This document shows, in pieces, positions 1 through 9,273 of a stretch of 64,000 bases of DNA. Position 1 is the stretch's first letter; each line of letters opens with the position of its first letter. The notes beneath the pieces were generated by a model, which searched no databases, had not been told where the DNA came from, and worked only from the letters and a program-made list of their open reading frames with translations. Position numbers and translations under genes: made by a program. Origin of the DNA: Dactylorhiza incarnata (Eukaryota; Streptophyta; Magnoliopsida; Asparagales; Orchidaceae); the NCBI GenBank assembly GCA_033032865.1, contig JAWHQI010000166.1, positions 3,100,001 through 3,164,000 on the forward strand, written 5' to 3'.

Positions 1-408
1 TGTTTTAATTTATATTTCTTTAAAGTATTAAAATTAACATTTGTGTAATTATCTTTGAAATACAATAATCGTTTTCATCATCTCTGATTTTCTGGAATTG
101 TATTTCACTTAAGATTTCATAAGTAAAATCACTGCGACAATCTTTTTGTGATAAGGAATATTTTTTGGAGAGCTAACGCCCAGCGTTAACACTTAACGCC
201 GGCGTTAACACTTAACGCCGGCGTTAGCAACATTTAACAAAAAGCTTTGTTCTCTTGTTTACAAAGGAATCTTCAATACAATCTTTTATGAGATATCAAA
301 ATATATTTTCTTATAAAATATTCCTAAACTTTGATAAATTTAATTAAAATTTAAAATTCCATAAAACCCTTATTCACCCCCCCCCCTCTAAGGGCGCCGT
401 AAGATCCA
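1..408 (+). repeat. 3' part of a Sirevirus-like LTR (element J)
   Basis: The segment ends with a C-run (377-386) followed by a CTCTAAGGGCGCC-type string and GATCCA. Read in the opposite orientation, this is the terminal block seen in the LTRs of elements C and at 53302. It therefore reads as the last ~400 bp of a plus-strand LTR, with the rest outside the window. Two or three copies of the palindromic word AACGCCGGCGTT or close variants lie at 175-230. The junction with the LTR scrap of element A at 408/409 is the insertion or truncation point. No coding sequence is present. Confidence 0.55.
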
Positions 409-480
409 AAAATTAAAACTTAAGAGTTAAAATCACTTTAGATAATTTGTTAAGTTAAATCCAATGGGCTTTTCCCAACA
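409..480 (-). repeat. Start of the 3' LTR of element A
   Basis: Read on the minus strand this begins TGTTGGGAAAAGCCC and matches the first ~70 bases of the A 5' LTR (18760-18829) and of the F LTRs. A purine-rich tract (GATGAGAT on the minus strand, just above 480) precedes it, as expected for a polypurine tract. The remainder of the LTR is cut off by element J. Confidence 0.7.
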
Positions 481-654
481 ATCTCATCATATTTATCTTA
501 ACAAATTTTACGGTTTTGGTTAAAGTGATTTTACACAATCCTTTTATGTAAACAGAAATACAAACAAGAAGTTAAATCCAATAGAATATGACAGACTTAA
601 GTCACAAGCTATTTCATTCATTGTTTAAGAAATTATATTGATCTCCACAGCTGT
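481..654. other. Non-coding gap between ORF3 and 3' LTR of A
   Basis: AT-rich 3' untranslated part of element A, containing the polypurine tract next to 480. No gene seen. Confidence 0.5.
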
Positions 655-2471
655 TTGTTTCCAGTAAGTATAATGATTACAAAATACCTAAGCTTCATTT
701 CTCCTTCTCAGGAGTTTTTCTTTTTCTTGAGAAAACTTTTGGAATCTTCCTTGGGGCAATCTGAAGAGGCTCATCATCTTCAGGGTACATTACTGCTTCT
801 TCAGCAACATTGTCTTTGGGAAGCTCCCCCTAAATTTGTGCATTCAGCTCAGCAATATCAACATCTTCCTTGGCAATCTTTGCCACCCCATCCAGCAGAT
901 TTTCATCCTGAGGCTCCCCATCATCCACTACTATACCTACATCAGTCATTTCTTCTTCCAGATTCATTTGAACATCTGGGACAGGCTCCCCCTGAGTAGA
1001 TGGGAGCTCCCTCTTAAATATATGCAGCAGTTTCCACTTGATTCTCTGGCTCTTTTTCTTTTCTTTGTTCCTCTTGATGCTCTGAAGCTATCTCCCCCTG
1101 GTAATTTGGACCTTGGAAGATGGTCACTTTATCAAGAGCTGCATCATCATTCTCTTTATTGATGCCACTCAAATCTAGGACTGACCCTTCCTCCCCTTGA
1201 ATATTCTCCCCCTTCTTAACCTTGCTAGCAAAAAAGGTTAAGAACTCCTTAGTCACTAGGGAGAAAGACATGAAGTCTTTGATTCCTTGTAGAGATCTTT
1301 TGGAGTCTAGGAGTTTAGACTCAATTTGGGAGTATTTCTTCTCAGATCTTCTAGCTTGGCTGGCCAGGAGGTCTGCAAAGGTGTTTGAAGCCATCCCTAC
1401 AGCCTTAGATATTGCTTGTTCAATGTTAACTGGAGGTGTAAGATGGGAGGTAAAGGCATATGAAGGTAGAAAAAGGGCTTGGTAGTTTTCTAGAGGGATA
1501 TGATATGATGGTGGTGGTGGAGGAGGAACGATTGATTGCTTGGAAGTGGTGTGGATGGTTGTTGTTGTGGTTATTGGTGGATAGGAGATTGGGGTGTTGG
1601 CTCTGGGACTGTAGTAGATGAGATGGATTGGAGGTTTTGTTGTTGTTGTTGTTGAGGAGAAGGTTGTGCTGGAATAGCATCCTGAGGTAAATCTGGGACT
1701 GTGTCTTATGGAGTTGGAGAGGGAGGAGGAGGAATATTATCCTTTGGAGAGGGAGGATGTGAAGCTGGAGCTTGACCAGGCTTCAAGATCTATCTGGTCT
1801 ATTTTGAGAATATTCCTATATTGATTCTCTTTCCAGGAGGAATAAACACTCATTTTGACTTACACACACTAGGATAGCGGTGAAGCAGCACCTGACTCAT
1901 TATCCTCATGAAGGCATTTTCCTTATTGGAGTATTTATGAGCAATCAGCTTTAGGAGACACCTCCCCCAATTTATCTTCTTTTGTAGAACTAGGATTCCC
2001 ATGATTTGCAGCTGCTGCCTGAGAATGGCATCATTGGTTGATATCTTGCATAACAAAACCTTACCAACAATGTCAGCCAAAAATTTATATTCTTCTCCAA
2101 CATCAGTCTTCTTTAGATTTATGGCCTTCTCCTTTTTGAATTTCATAATCTGTAAGGCCTTGTTAAGTTCTTCCCCTAACATCTCATCAGATTCACTTCC
2201 ATCTGAAAGATCAAAAGTTTGTGACAACTTCTCCTCTGTAATGTTGATCTCTGTTCCTGAGATTTTTTCCTTTCAATGATCCATCTTCCCTTACTTGAAC
2301 ATTCTCCTTCAGTTCAGTTAGCTCAGCATCAAGGATTTTGCACCTTGTAGATATCAGCTTTGTCAATCCTGCAGAGTGAAACAGGCCCAGAATGGCCTTG
2401 AAGTTCACTGAGGCAGCATTGAACGAGTCCACATCTATGTCAAAGCCAGAATTGATCTTGGGAGGGGCCAT
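655..2471 (-). pseudogene. ORF3 of element A (post-pol extra ORF), frameshifted
   Basis: Read from 2471 down, the first ~85 codons contain GFDIDVDSFN, aligning with GFDIDLESFA at the start of ORF3 in G/H. After a frame change, 1850-2227 contains FLADIVGKVL and KKINWG, matching FLADVVGKVL and KKHINWG of G. This is the N-terminal domain I associate with the Pfam family 'putative plant transposon protein' (name from memory). Low-complexity Q/N/S/P-rich and charged segments follow (655-1840), as in G. The ATG at 2471 is preferred over the upstream in-frame ATG because it follows a splice-acceptor-like tract. At least two frame changes make it a pseudogene. Function unknown; often called env-like by position, but no membrane segment is evident. 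Confidence 0.6.
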
Positions 2472-3000
2472 TATCTCTGTGATTGTGTACCTACAAAGAA
2501 CAAAGAAAACAAGAGAGAGAAAAGCACGAGAGAACTGGAGAACAAGAGAGCAAGAGAGCAAGGAGAAGAAAATTTGAAAGCGTAAATGATTCGACACTGA
2601 AGTTGCTTAAAAGCAGATGATTCGCCGCAACTTAGGGTTTAAGTCGAAGCACCGTCGATAATAATTAGTATTTGGCGCGAAAAAATATGTTGAGATTTCT
2701 TCTAGAAGCAACTCTGCGTGCACTGTTATATCGACATTGTGTCGATTACCATTCGACGCGACTTTGAGGTTGCTCAACAATTCTTAAATTGACGTAGACA
2801 TGTCGACGTTGCCTCAATTTATAATTGATGCGCCCACGAATTTGATCTGTGGCTATTAAGTCGACGCATGCGTCGATATGAACTTGACGATGCGTCGAAT
2901 TCTATTCGAATTATCCACTCCGAGTGCTTCTTGACCTGGAGTTGAGTAGAAGTCGATGGTACGTCGACTTCTATTCAACGCACCTCTGAGTGAACAGATC
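2472..3000 (-). promoter_or_regulatory. ORF3 leader of A: TCGACG-word cluster and 3' splice acceptor
   Basis: Between about 2585 and 2990 there are many copies of GTCGA/TCGAC words, including GTCGACGCATGCGTCGA-like palindromes around 2860-2900. A telo-box-like AAACCCTAA (minus strand) lies near 2630. A pyrimidine tract ending in TTTGTAG (AG at 2491-2492) sits about 20 nt before the ORF3 ATG. G/H and F show the same order: word cluster, then (A and G/H) telo-box-like word, then acceptor, then ATG. Confidence 0.55.
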
Positions 3001-3624
3001 TATTTTCTTAGAAAATTCTTGCTGTTTTTTCCAGCAATTATATTTATTGAAAATAAAGTTTATGATATTAATTTTATGAACTATAAGGATAATCAAGGAG
3101 GTTTGAAAGAAGAAATCACTCCCTTGGTTTCATTTAGTTCTTTCTTCATGACCCACATCTTTCTTCCCACTTCATTTTCTATTGAGTGGGACCCTACCTA
3201 ATCCTGCACAATCAATTCAAACATTAGAAGGAACACAGGTTACTGATGAATAACAAATTATACATATTTTTAGTATAATTTTTAGCATAATTTTGGATAG
3301 TTTTGTACATATTGCATATAAATTCTTGAAATAATCTCTTGTTTTATATATGTATATAGCTATACATCTTTTTGAAAAAACTTGAGTTATTTAAGTTTGA
3401 AACAAATCATAATATTTCTAAAAATAAGTAAATATACTTATATAAGAATAAAATTTTGAAATATTATTGTATAATAAATTTATTATAAATATAATAAATA
3501 TATGTGTATAATATATGTATTTGCATATATATATATATATATATGTATAATATATAAAATATAAATAATAATAGTATATATATTGTATTAATAATACATA
3601 TAAATAAATATATATATGGCTGCT

Positions 3625-4095
3625 GGAATTCGTCGAACGCTGCCCTGCGTTCGACGAACGCTCAGCGCTCTGCGTTCGACGAATGCGCAGCGCCCTGCGT
3701 TCGACAAACATGCAGCGCCCTGCGTTCGACGAACGTGCAGCGCCCTGCGTTCGACGAACGCTCAGTGCCCTACGTTCGACGAACGCGCAGCGCCCTGCGT
3801 TCGACGAACGCTCAGCACCCTGCGTTCAATGAACGGTGCCAGGCGCTCGACGATCTCATAATTATTATATATATACACTATTATATAAACATATAAATAA
3901 CTTTCTCTGCCTGCCGTTCGACGAACTCTCTGCGTTCGACGATTCCCTCTCAGTCCAGGCGTTCGACGAAGCGCTCCCAGCCCGCTGAGACTCAGCCCAA
4001 ACCGCTGAGATGAGCCAACCATTCGATGAACTCTCTGCGTTCGATGATTCCCTCCCAGTTCGACGAATCTTCCCTGAGCTCGACGAATCTCAATC
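3625..4095 (+). repeat. GTTCGACGAAC palindrome array in U3 of M (5' LTR)
   Basis: About eight copies of GTTCGACGAAC or one-base variants occur at roughly 24-bp spacing (3640-3840), separated by GC-rich CAGCGCCCTGC-like linkers. Further copies occur singly at 3917, 3935, 3960 and 4020-4090. The word is an imperfect palindrome with a TCGA core. It lies 150-600 bp upstream of the TATA box. Confidence 0.85.
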
Positions 4096-4237
4096 CAGAA
4101 CCCGCCAGCTTCCAGCTTCTATTCGCACCCCACTAGCGCTCAAGTCAAACACGCCTCTTCCCTTCTAGAAGCAGCCAACTTCTTCCCACTAGGTCCTAAA
4201 TATCTATTTTTTTGCTAATTGCAGCCCATTTTTTGTC

Positions 4238-4245
4238 TATAAATA
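4238..4245 (+). promoter_or_regulatory. TATA box of M LTR promoter
   Basis: TATAAATA in a GTCTATAAATAAGG context, conserved in the 3' LTR at 14536-14543. Transcription probably starts ~30 bp downstream, placing the palindrome array in U3. Confidence 0.65.
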
Positions 4246-4424
4246 AGGTGGGCTTTCCCTTGTTTTAAAGGTTCATAAAAATTAGAACCTAAGTAAAGTT
4301 TGTGAGTTTTTCTTGAGTGTTCCCGTGAGCTTTATTTTGTGAGTGTTTGTGAGTTTTATTTTATGTATTTCCTTGCTCTTGTTTGAGTTCCCCAAGTTTA
4401 GACTTTCTTCAACAAGTTGTAATA

Positions 4425-4477
<53 letters not shown>

Positions 4478-4507
4478 GAGTGACAGTGCACGGGGGGCCC
4501 CCCGTGC

Positions 4508-4640
4508 CCCGCGCGACAGTACCCGGCCAGCAGCGGCGGGCTTCGCCCGCCCCCACGGCGGGCTTCGCGCGCCCCCACGATGGGCTTCGCCCGCGCCCAC
4601 GGCGGGCATCGGGGCGCCCGACGGGCTTCGGGGTGCCCGA
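4508..4640. repeat. GC-rich tandem repeat inside the Helitron-like element
   Basis: Four or five imperfect copies of a ~24-bp unit around GGGCTTCGCCCGC(C)CCCACGGC, strikingly GC-rich against AT-rich surroundings. It adjoins the 20-bp palindrome of the element's 3' end. Confidence 0.7.
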
Positions 4641-4870
4641 CTCATAATTAATAATGATTAATTTAATTAATAAATTTAAATTCATTTTAAAGAAAATGAA
4701 TTCACGGGTGATGTGATTTCTAAATGTGTTTTTTTAAAAAAAGCAAGTTTTTTTTAAATGTTTAAAAAAAAAATAATATCAAGGTTTTTAAAATCGGACC
4801 GGGCATCGAACCGGCAGAGGGAGAGGTTCAAGGTCGAATCGGTCCAACCGGTTTAACCGGGGTTGAACCG

Positions 4871-4912
<42 letters not shown>

Positions 4913-5029
4913 GAAAAAAAATTTATGCTATATAAAAAATTTGCACAAAACATAACCCATGGGGCATAATATGTATATCAATTTATTATTATATGTATAA
5001 AATAGTTCTAGAATCTTCACATCTCCATT

Positions 5030-5096
5030 GTAGGCAGAGTGGTAAAGGTTTACATTCCTGTATGGGAGGTCGCCACTTCGATCCTGGGCGGCCGCA
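5030..5096 (+). repeat. tRNA-like (possible SINE head) sequence with A- and B-box-like motifs
   Basis: TAGGCAGAGTGG resembles a pol III A box, and ~35 bases later CACTTCGATCCTGG resembles a B box (GGTTCGANTCC) with one or two changes. An AT-rich tail follows. The whole lies inside the Helitron-like element. It does not fold convincingly as a full tRNA by eye, so it is not called a tRNA gene; a captured SINE or tRNA relic is the likeliest reading. Confidence 0.35.
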
Positions 5097-6226
5097 TTCT
5101 TTAAAAAATTTATAATTTTTAAATTAAAAAATAAACCTTAAACCCCGCTCAAGACCCTATAACTGTAATAAGCGGGGCCCACAGGCCTGCCCCGCCCGCA
5201 ACCTATTTTTTTCAAAGTAGTGGGGGTAAGATAGTAATTTCACTTTGTAAGGTAGGGGTCCTATAAAATTTATAGGTTTAAGACACCCTATCAAGGTAGG
5301 TTTAAGAGACCTAGGGAAAAAAATGGACGGTCGAGATTGAATCAACGTTCCAGGTTGATCGAACGGCTGAGATGTTGTGATGAAATCAGATCGGACGGCT
5401 GGGTTTAAATAGAGAAATTTCGTTGTTAGATCGGACGGTGGGTATTGATTGGCAGGGCATTACACCGATAAGCCTATTTTCTTATATAGTAGTATAGATA
5501 TATATAAATTTTGTTTTTGTTCTACTTGTTCTACTTGTTCTTGTTGTTCTTGGTGTTCTTCTTATTTTTCTTGTTTTTCTTTTCTTATTGTTGAGTGTGT
5601 GAGTGTATGAGTGTAAATTTTATTGCTTTTTTTTTTAATTTAGTTTTTCATTTATTTTAAGTGTGTGTGTGTGTAGGTGGATAAATTTTATTTTTGTTAA
5701 CTTAGATTTTAATTTAATAGCATAGTTTTTATTATTCTCCTGCATTTATTTCCCCTCTCCCTGTTCAGGTAGAGATTGCTTTTATTTCCCGTCTACCCGT
5801 TTGGGTAGACCTTGCACCACATTTATTTCCCCTTTACCCGTTCGGGTAGAGATTGCAATTTCTGTCCTTTAATTTTCGTCATTTCAATTCCGTAGAGTGC
5901 GTGTGTTTTTAATTTAGTGTGCACCTCTTTTTCCTTATAATTGTTTCTTTGTTTTCGCTAACGCACGTAGTCTCTTAAATATCATTGTCATCGCTCTTTT
6001 AACTTTATAAAATTAATCACTCGTTTCAACGATAAAATAATAGCGTGTTCTCAAAGTAAAAATAATCAACACGTTCTTGGAAAAATACGACCTTGATAAT
6101 TTTCTAAAAAATTATCCTATACTATACGCGATAAGGTATACTTGCCTTTTCGAATGATTAGTTAGGATAATAATGATACACAAACTTGCAAAACTCTCTC
6201 CTTTTCTATTTACATATTTAGAGAAT

Positions 6227-6421
6227 TCGGCGCCGTAGCCGGGGCGTAATCGTCGATATTTCGAAAGAAGAAAAGACCGTTACTTTTATTCCTCGAAATA
6301 GGATAACGGTTAGTTTCTCGAAGTAGGAGTACTCGCGAAACTCCTCAAAAACGCCCGCCTAATTCTAATCACATCACAAGAAAAGTTTTGCAAAATTGTC
6401 AATCTAAGATTTTAACCATCA
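6227..6421 (+). repeat. Diverged duplicate of primer site and leader inside the LTR end of M
   Basis: 6227-6245 reads TCGGCGCCGTAGCCGGGGC, matching the true primer site (TGGCGCCGTTGCGGGG, 6428 on). It is followed by ATTTCGAAAGAAGAAAAGACCG..., resembling ATTTCGAAAAAAAAGAATCG after the true site. The 3' LTR carries the same block (15454 onward), so it belongs to the family's LTR. Confidence 0.55.
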
Positions 6422-6427
6422 AGTTTT

Positions 6428-6445
6428 TGGCGCCGTTGCGGGGGA
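6428..6445 (+). other. Primer binding site of M
   Basis: TGGCGCCGTTGCGGGGGA six bases after the 5' LTR end; this is the form usual in Athila and related gypsy elements. Confidence 0.8.
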
Positions 6446-6740
6446 CTTGTTGTTATTTCGAAAAAAAAGAATCGCTATTAATTTTATCTTTTACTTCTTC
6501 CTCCCCCTTTTTCTCTCGTACATATATTTCTAAAAAAAACCAAAAAATAGAAAAAGTTTAAAAAACTAAAAAAAAATTCAAAACATGAATCATCTATATA
6601 TATTTTCATCTAAAAAAAATTTATTTAAAAAAGCTCTTTCTTTCTTTTTCTTAAATCATCATAAAAAAATAAAAAAATCAAATCAAAAACAAAAAAATTT
6701 ACTTATAAAAAAGGAAAAAAACTTTTTTTTATAAACGTAT
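6446..6740 (+). other. Untranslated leader of M
   Basis: A- and T-run-rich leader between primer site and gag. No gene seen. Confidence 0.6.
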
Positions 6741-8222
6741 ATGACCCGGGGAAGCTCTTCGGATAATCCAGAAATTGCTTTTGATCCCGAAATCGAGCGC
6801 ACTTTTCACGAGCGCAATCGATCTCGTGACCAAAATCAAACCTTAAATCTCGAAGAGTTAGCTGACGATACTATGGCGGATAATATGGCAGATCCCAATC
6901 CAAATGCGGCCCCACAACGGACCATGACCTACTATTCTAGGCAGAATTTGGAAGATACTGGGTCAAGTGTCACTCGCCCCGCGATAGCTAATAATAATTT
7001 TGAAATAAAATCCAGCATAATCCAAATGGTACAACAGTCGATTCAGTTCGATGGTTTGCCAGATGAGGACCCAAACTTTTTAGAAATTTGCGACACCTTC
7101 AAAATTAATGGCGTCAGCGATGACGGCATTCGCTTGCGCTTATTTCCCTTTTCCCTGCGGACAAAGGCTAAATCGTGGTTGACTTCTCTTCCGAGAGGGT
7201 CCATAACCACGTGGGCCGAATTGATGGAAAATTTTCTAACTAAATATTTTCCTCCATCAAAAACCGCTAAATTACGCACCGATATCACATCCTATATACA
7301 ATTCGATTCCGAGTCTCTTTACGAGACTTGGGAGCGTTTTAAAGAATATTTGTATAGGTGTCCTCATCACGCGCTACCAACTTGGCTACAGGTACAAACA
7401 TTCTATAATGGCTTGAATTTCTCAACGCGATAGATGATCGACGCAGCCGTCGGGGGAACGTTAAACAACAAAACCCCGGAGGCCGCTCAAGCTCTTATCG
7501 AAGAAATGGCCATGAACGTTTACCAATGGAACGTACCAAGGTCGCGTCCTATTAAACTGACTGGTATTTTTGAAGTGGATGCCACTACTTACTTAGCCTC
7601 GCAGGTAGAGCGGCTAACCAAGCAAGTGGCGGAGATGTCTGCTTCCTCCTCCACTCCCGTGTGGGCGAATGCTAATAATAATAATTGTATTAATAATAAT
7701 AATAACTTAATTGAAGAAACGGTGGATTATCTCAGAAATCCGGTTCGACCCCCCTTCAACCCTAATAATAATCCTTATAGTAATAATTTTAATCCGGGTT
7801 GGAGGAACCACCCTAATTTCTCCTGGAGTAATCCAAATAATGCGCAGCAGCCCCCAAATGTGAATCCACAAGGATTTCCACACGGATTCCATCAGGGATA
7901 TCCGCCGCCTCCTCCAAAACCTTCTCTGCTCGAGGAAGTTTTCGCTAAATACGTCGCGTCCAACGAAACAAATATCCAGAATATTACCAGATCACTAAAA
8001 AATCTTGAAATGCAGGTTGGACAGCTTGCGAAAATAATCTCCGAGCGGCCTCACGGAGCTCTGCGAGGGAATACCGAGCTGAATCCTCGCGAAAATGCCC
8101 ATTCTATAACCCTTCGAAGCGGCAAGGAGGTCATCTCCCCATTGCGGGTTGAGCCTACGGTATGCATTTCGCCTCCGACCCCTCCACCATCTTCTTCAAT
8201 TTTAGTAGCTCTGAATTTTTGA
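6741..8222 (+). pseudogene. gag: gag of Athila-type element M (in-frame stop)
   Basis: Capsid precursor for the virus-like particle. Codons 1-230 include the plant gypsy gag core, with LRLFPFSLRTKAKSWL, FLTKYFPPSKT and WERFKEYLYRCPHH. A TAG at 7431-7433 interrupts the frame, which continues unchanged to 8222 with an N-rich, P-rich linker (about 7670-7910) and a motif LEMQVGQLAKIISERP typical of Athila gag. No CCHC zinc knuckle is evident. The start at 6741 is the first ATG after the leader. Protease follows in another frame. With one stop it is a pseudogene copy. Confidence 0.85.
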
Positions 8223-9273
8223 AATGCGTCAAGCGTTTCGAGCCCGCAAATTCCTTATCCATCGAAAATTAATAAAGAGAAGGAGGACGAACATTATCAA
8301 AAAATTTTAAAATTTTTAAAACAAATCCAGATTAACGTCCCCTTCTACGAGACACTCTCTCAGATGCCGAAATACGCGAAATACCTCAAGGAGCTCCTTT
8401 CTAATAAGAAGAAGCTCGAGGGTATTTCGCGTGTTTCACTAAATGCGGAATGCTCGGCGGTCCTTCTTAATAAATTGCCGCACAAATTAAACGACCCGGG
8501 AAGGTTCCCCATCCCGTGCCTTTTCGGCAATTTATTAATAAAATACGCCCTAGCGGACCTAGGAGCGAGCATCAATTTGATGCCCTTCTCCCTCTTTAAA
8601 AAAATTAGAATTGGGCACTCCATGCTCAATGAAAATGAGCATCCAACTCGCGGATCGCTCGATAAAATATCTCATCGGGATTGTGGAGGACGTTCTGGTC
8701 AAGGTTGATAAGTTTATCTTCCCGGTAGACTTCATCATCCTCGACATCGAGGAGGACGCCGAGGTACCAATTATCCTCGATCGCCCTTTCCTCGCGACCT
8801 CCCGTGCATTAATTGACGTAAGTAACGGTCGCCTCCACCTTCGGGTCGGAGACGACGAAGTTACACTTCACATTAATCCCTCGATGTGGAACACTTTATC
8901 GAATGATGATTCCTGTTTTAATTTGGAATCCGCGTTTGAGGATGAGGGTTCTTCACTTTTAGAATTGCTCTCTTTAACGGTAGCCGAATTGGATCTGGCG
9001 AATCTCCCTCCTTTAGATGAATTGCCGCCAGATTCGTCTTTCGAGCCTTTTGATTCAAAAGGTTTAAAAATCACCACCTCTTACGAAGAACCCCCGGTCC
9101 TAGAGCTCAAACAACTCCCTGACCATTTAAAGTACGTTTTTCTCGCAACAAATTCAAAACTTCCCGTTATCATTTCTTCCACTTTAACCAATTCGGAAAC
9201 TTCCGAATTGATTGATGTTCTGTCTAAGCATCACAGTGCATTTGCATGGAAGATTTCAGATATTAGGGGATAA
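8223..9273 (+). pseudogene. Aspartic protease region of M (frameshifted)
   Basis: 8364-8610 encodes the conserved lead-in (LLNKLPHKLNDPGRF) and the active-site region ALADLGASINLMP, where DLGAS is the usual retropepsin D-S/T/L-G-A form. The frame then shifts near 8611-8640 and continues to 9273 with VEDVLVKVDKFIFPVDF and VPIILDRPFLATSRALIDV. The end runs toward RT (HHSAFAWKISDI). The protein would cleave the gag-pol precursor. The frameshift disables this copy. Confidence 0.8.

Larger units (their letters stand above)
4477..5498 (-). mobile_element. Non-autonomous Helitron-like element in the 5' LTR of M
   Basis: Absent from the 3' LTR, where the site is an uninterrupted TA repeat (about 14725-14745). 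Read on the minus strand it starts TCTATACTACTATATAAG, a typical plant Helitron 5' end. It ends with a perfect 20-bp GC palindrome (4488-4507), eleven or so bases and CTCG before a T. The canonical 3' end is CTRR, so the last bases are one change off. Insertion between A and T without target duplication also fits Helitrons. No Rep/helicase ORF is present. Inside are a GC-rich repeat block, a tRNA-like stretch and CAAC(C)GG-rich sequence (4789-4875). Confidence 0.65.
3244..6421 (+). repeat. 5' LTR of element M (with Helitron-like insert)
   Basis: 3178 bp versus 2097 bp for the 3' LTR. The difference is the 1.02 kb insert at 4477-5498 plus small indels. Outside the insert the two LTRs align throughout. 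U3 holds the TTCGACGAA array (3625-4095), then a TATA box (4238-4245). The last ~195 bp contain a second, diverged primer-site-like sequence (6227-6245). Confidence 0.9.

Noticed and set aside
655..1162. Plus-strand ORFs opposite ORF3 of A
   Set aside because: Antisense shadows of the minus-strand ORF3, whose homology to G is in the other direction.
3640..3840. Possible CRISPR array (regular ~24-bp repeats)
   Set aside because: Units are contiguous imperfect repeats with constant linkers and no unique spacers, inside a plant LTR.
3616..3861. ORF with repeated RSTNAQRPAFDE-type units, also at 13918-14172
   Set aside because: Product of the 24-bp U3 palindrome array read in frame; both LTRs show it and the opposite strand is open too.
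4398..4685. Arg/Gly/Pro-rich ORFs with IYIYIY tails
   Set aside because: Translation of a TA repeat plus a GC-rich tandem repeat in the Helitron-like insert; not protein-like.
5030..5096. Functional tRNA gene
   Set aside because: Only A- and B-box-like pieces are seen; no acceptor stem or anticodon arm could be folded by eye.
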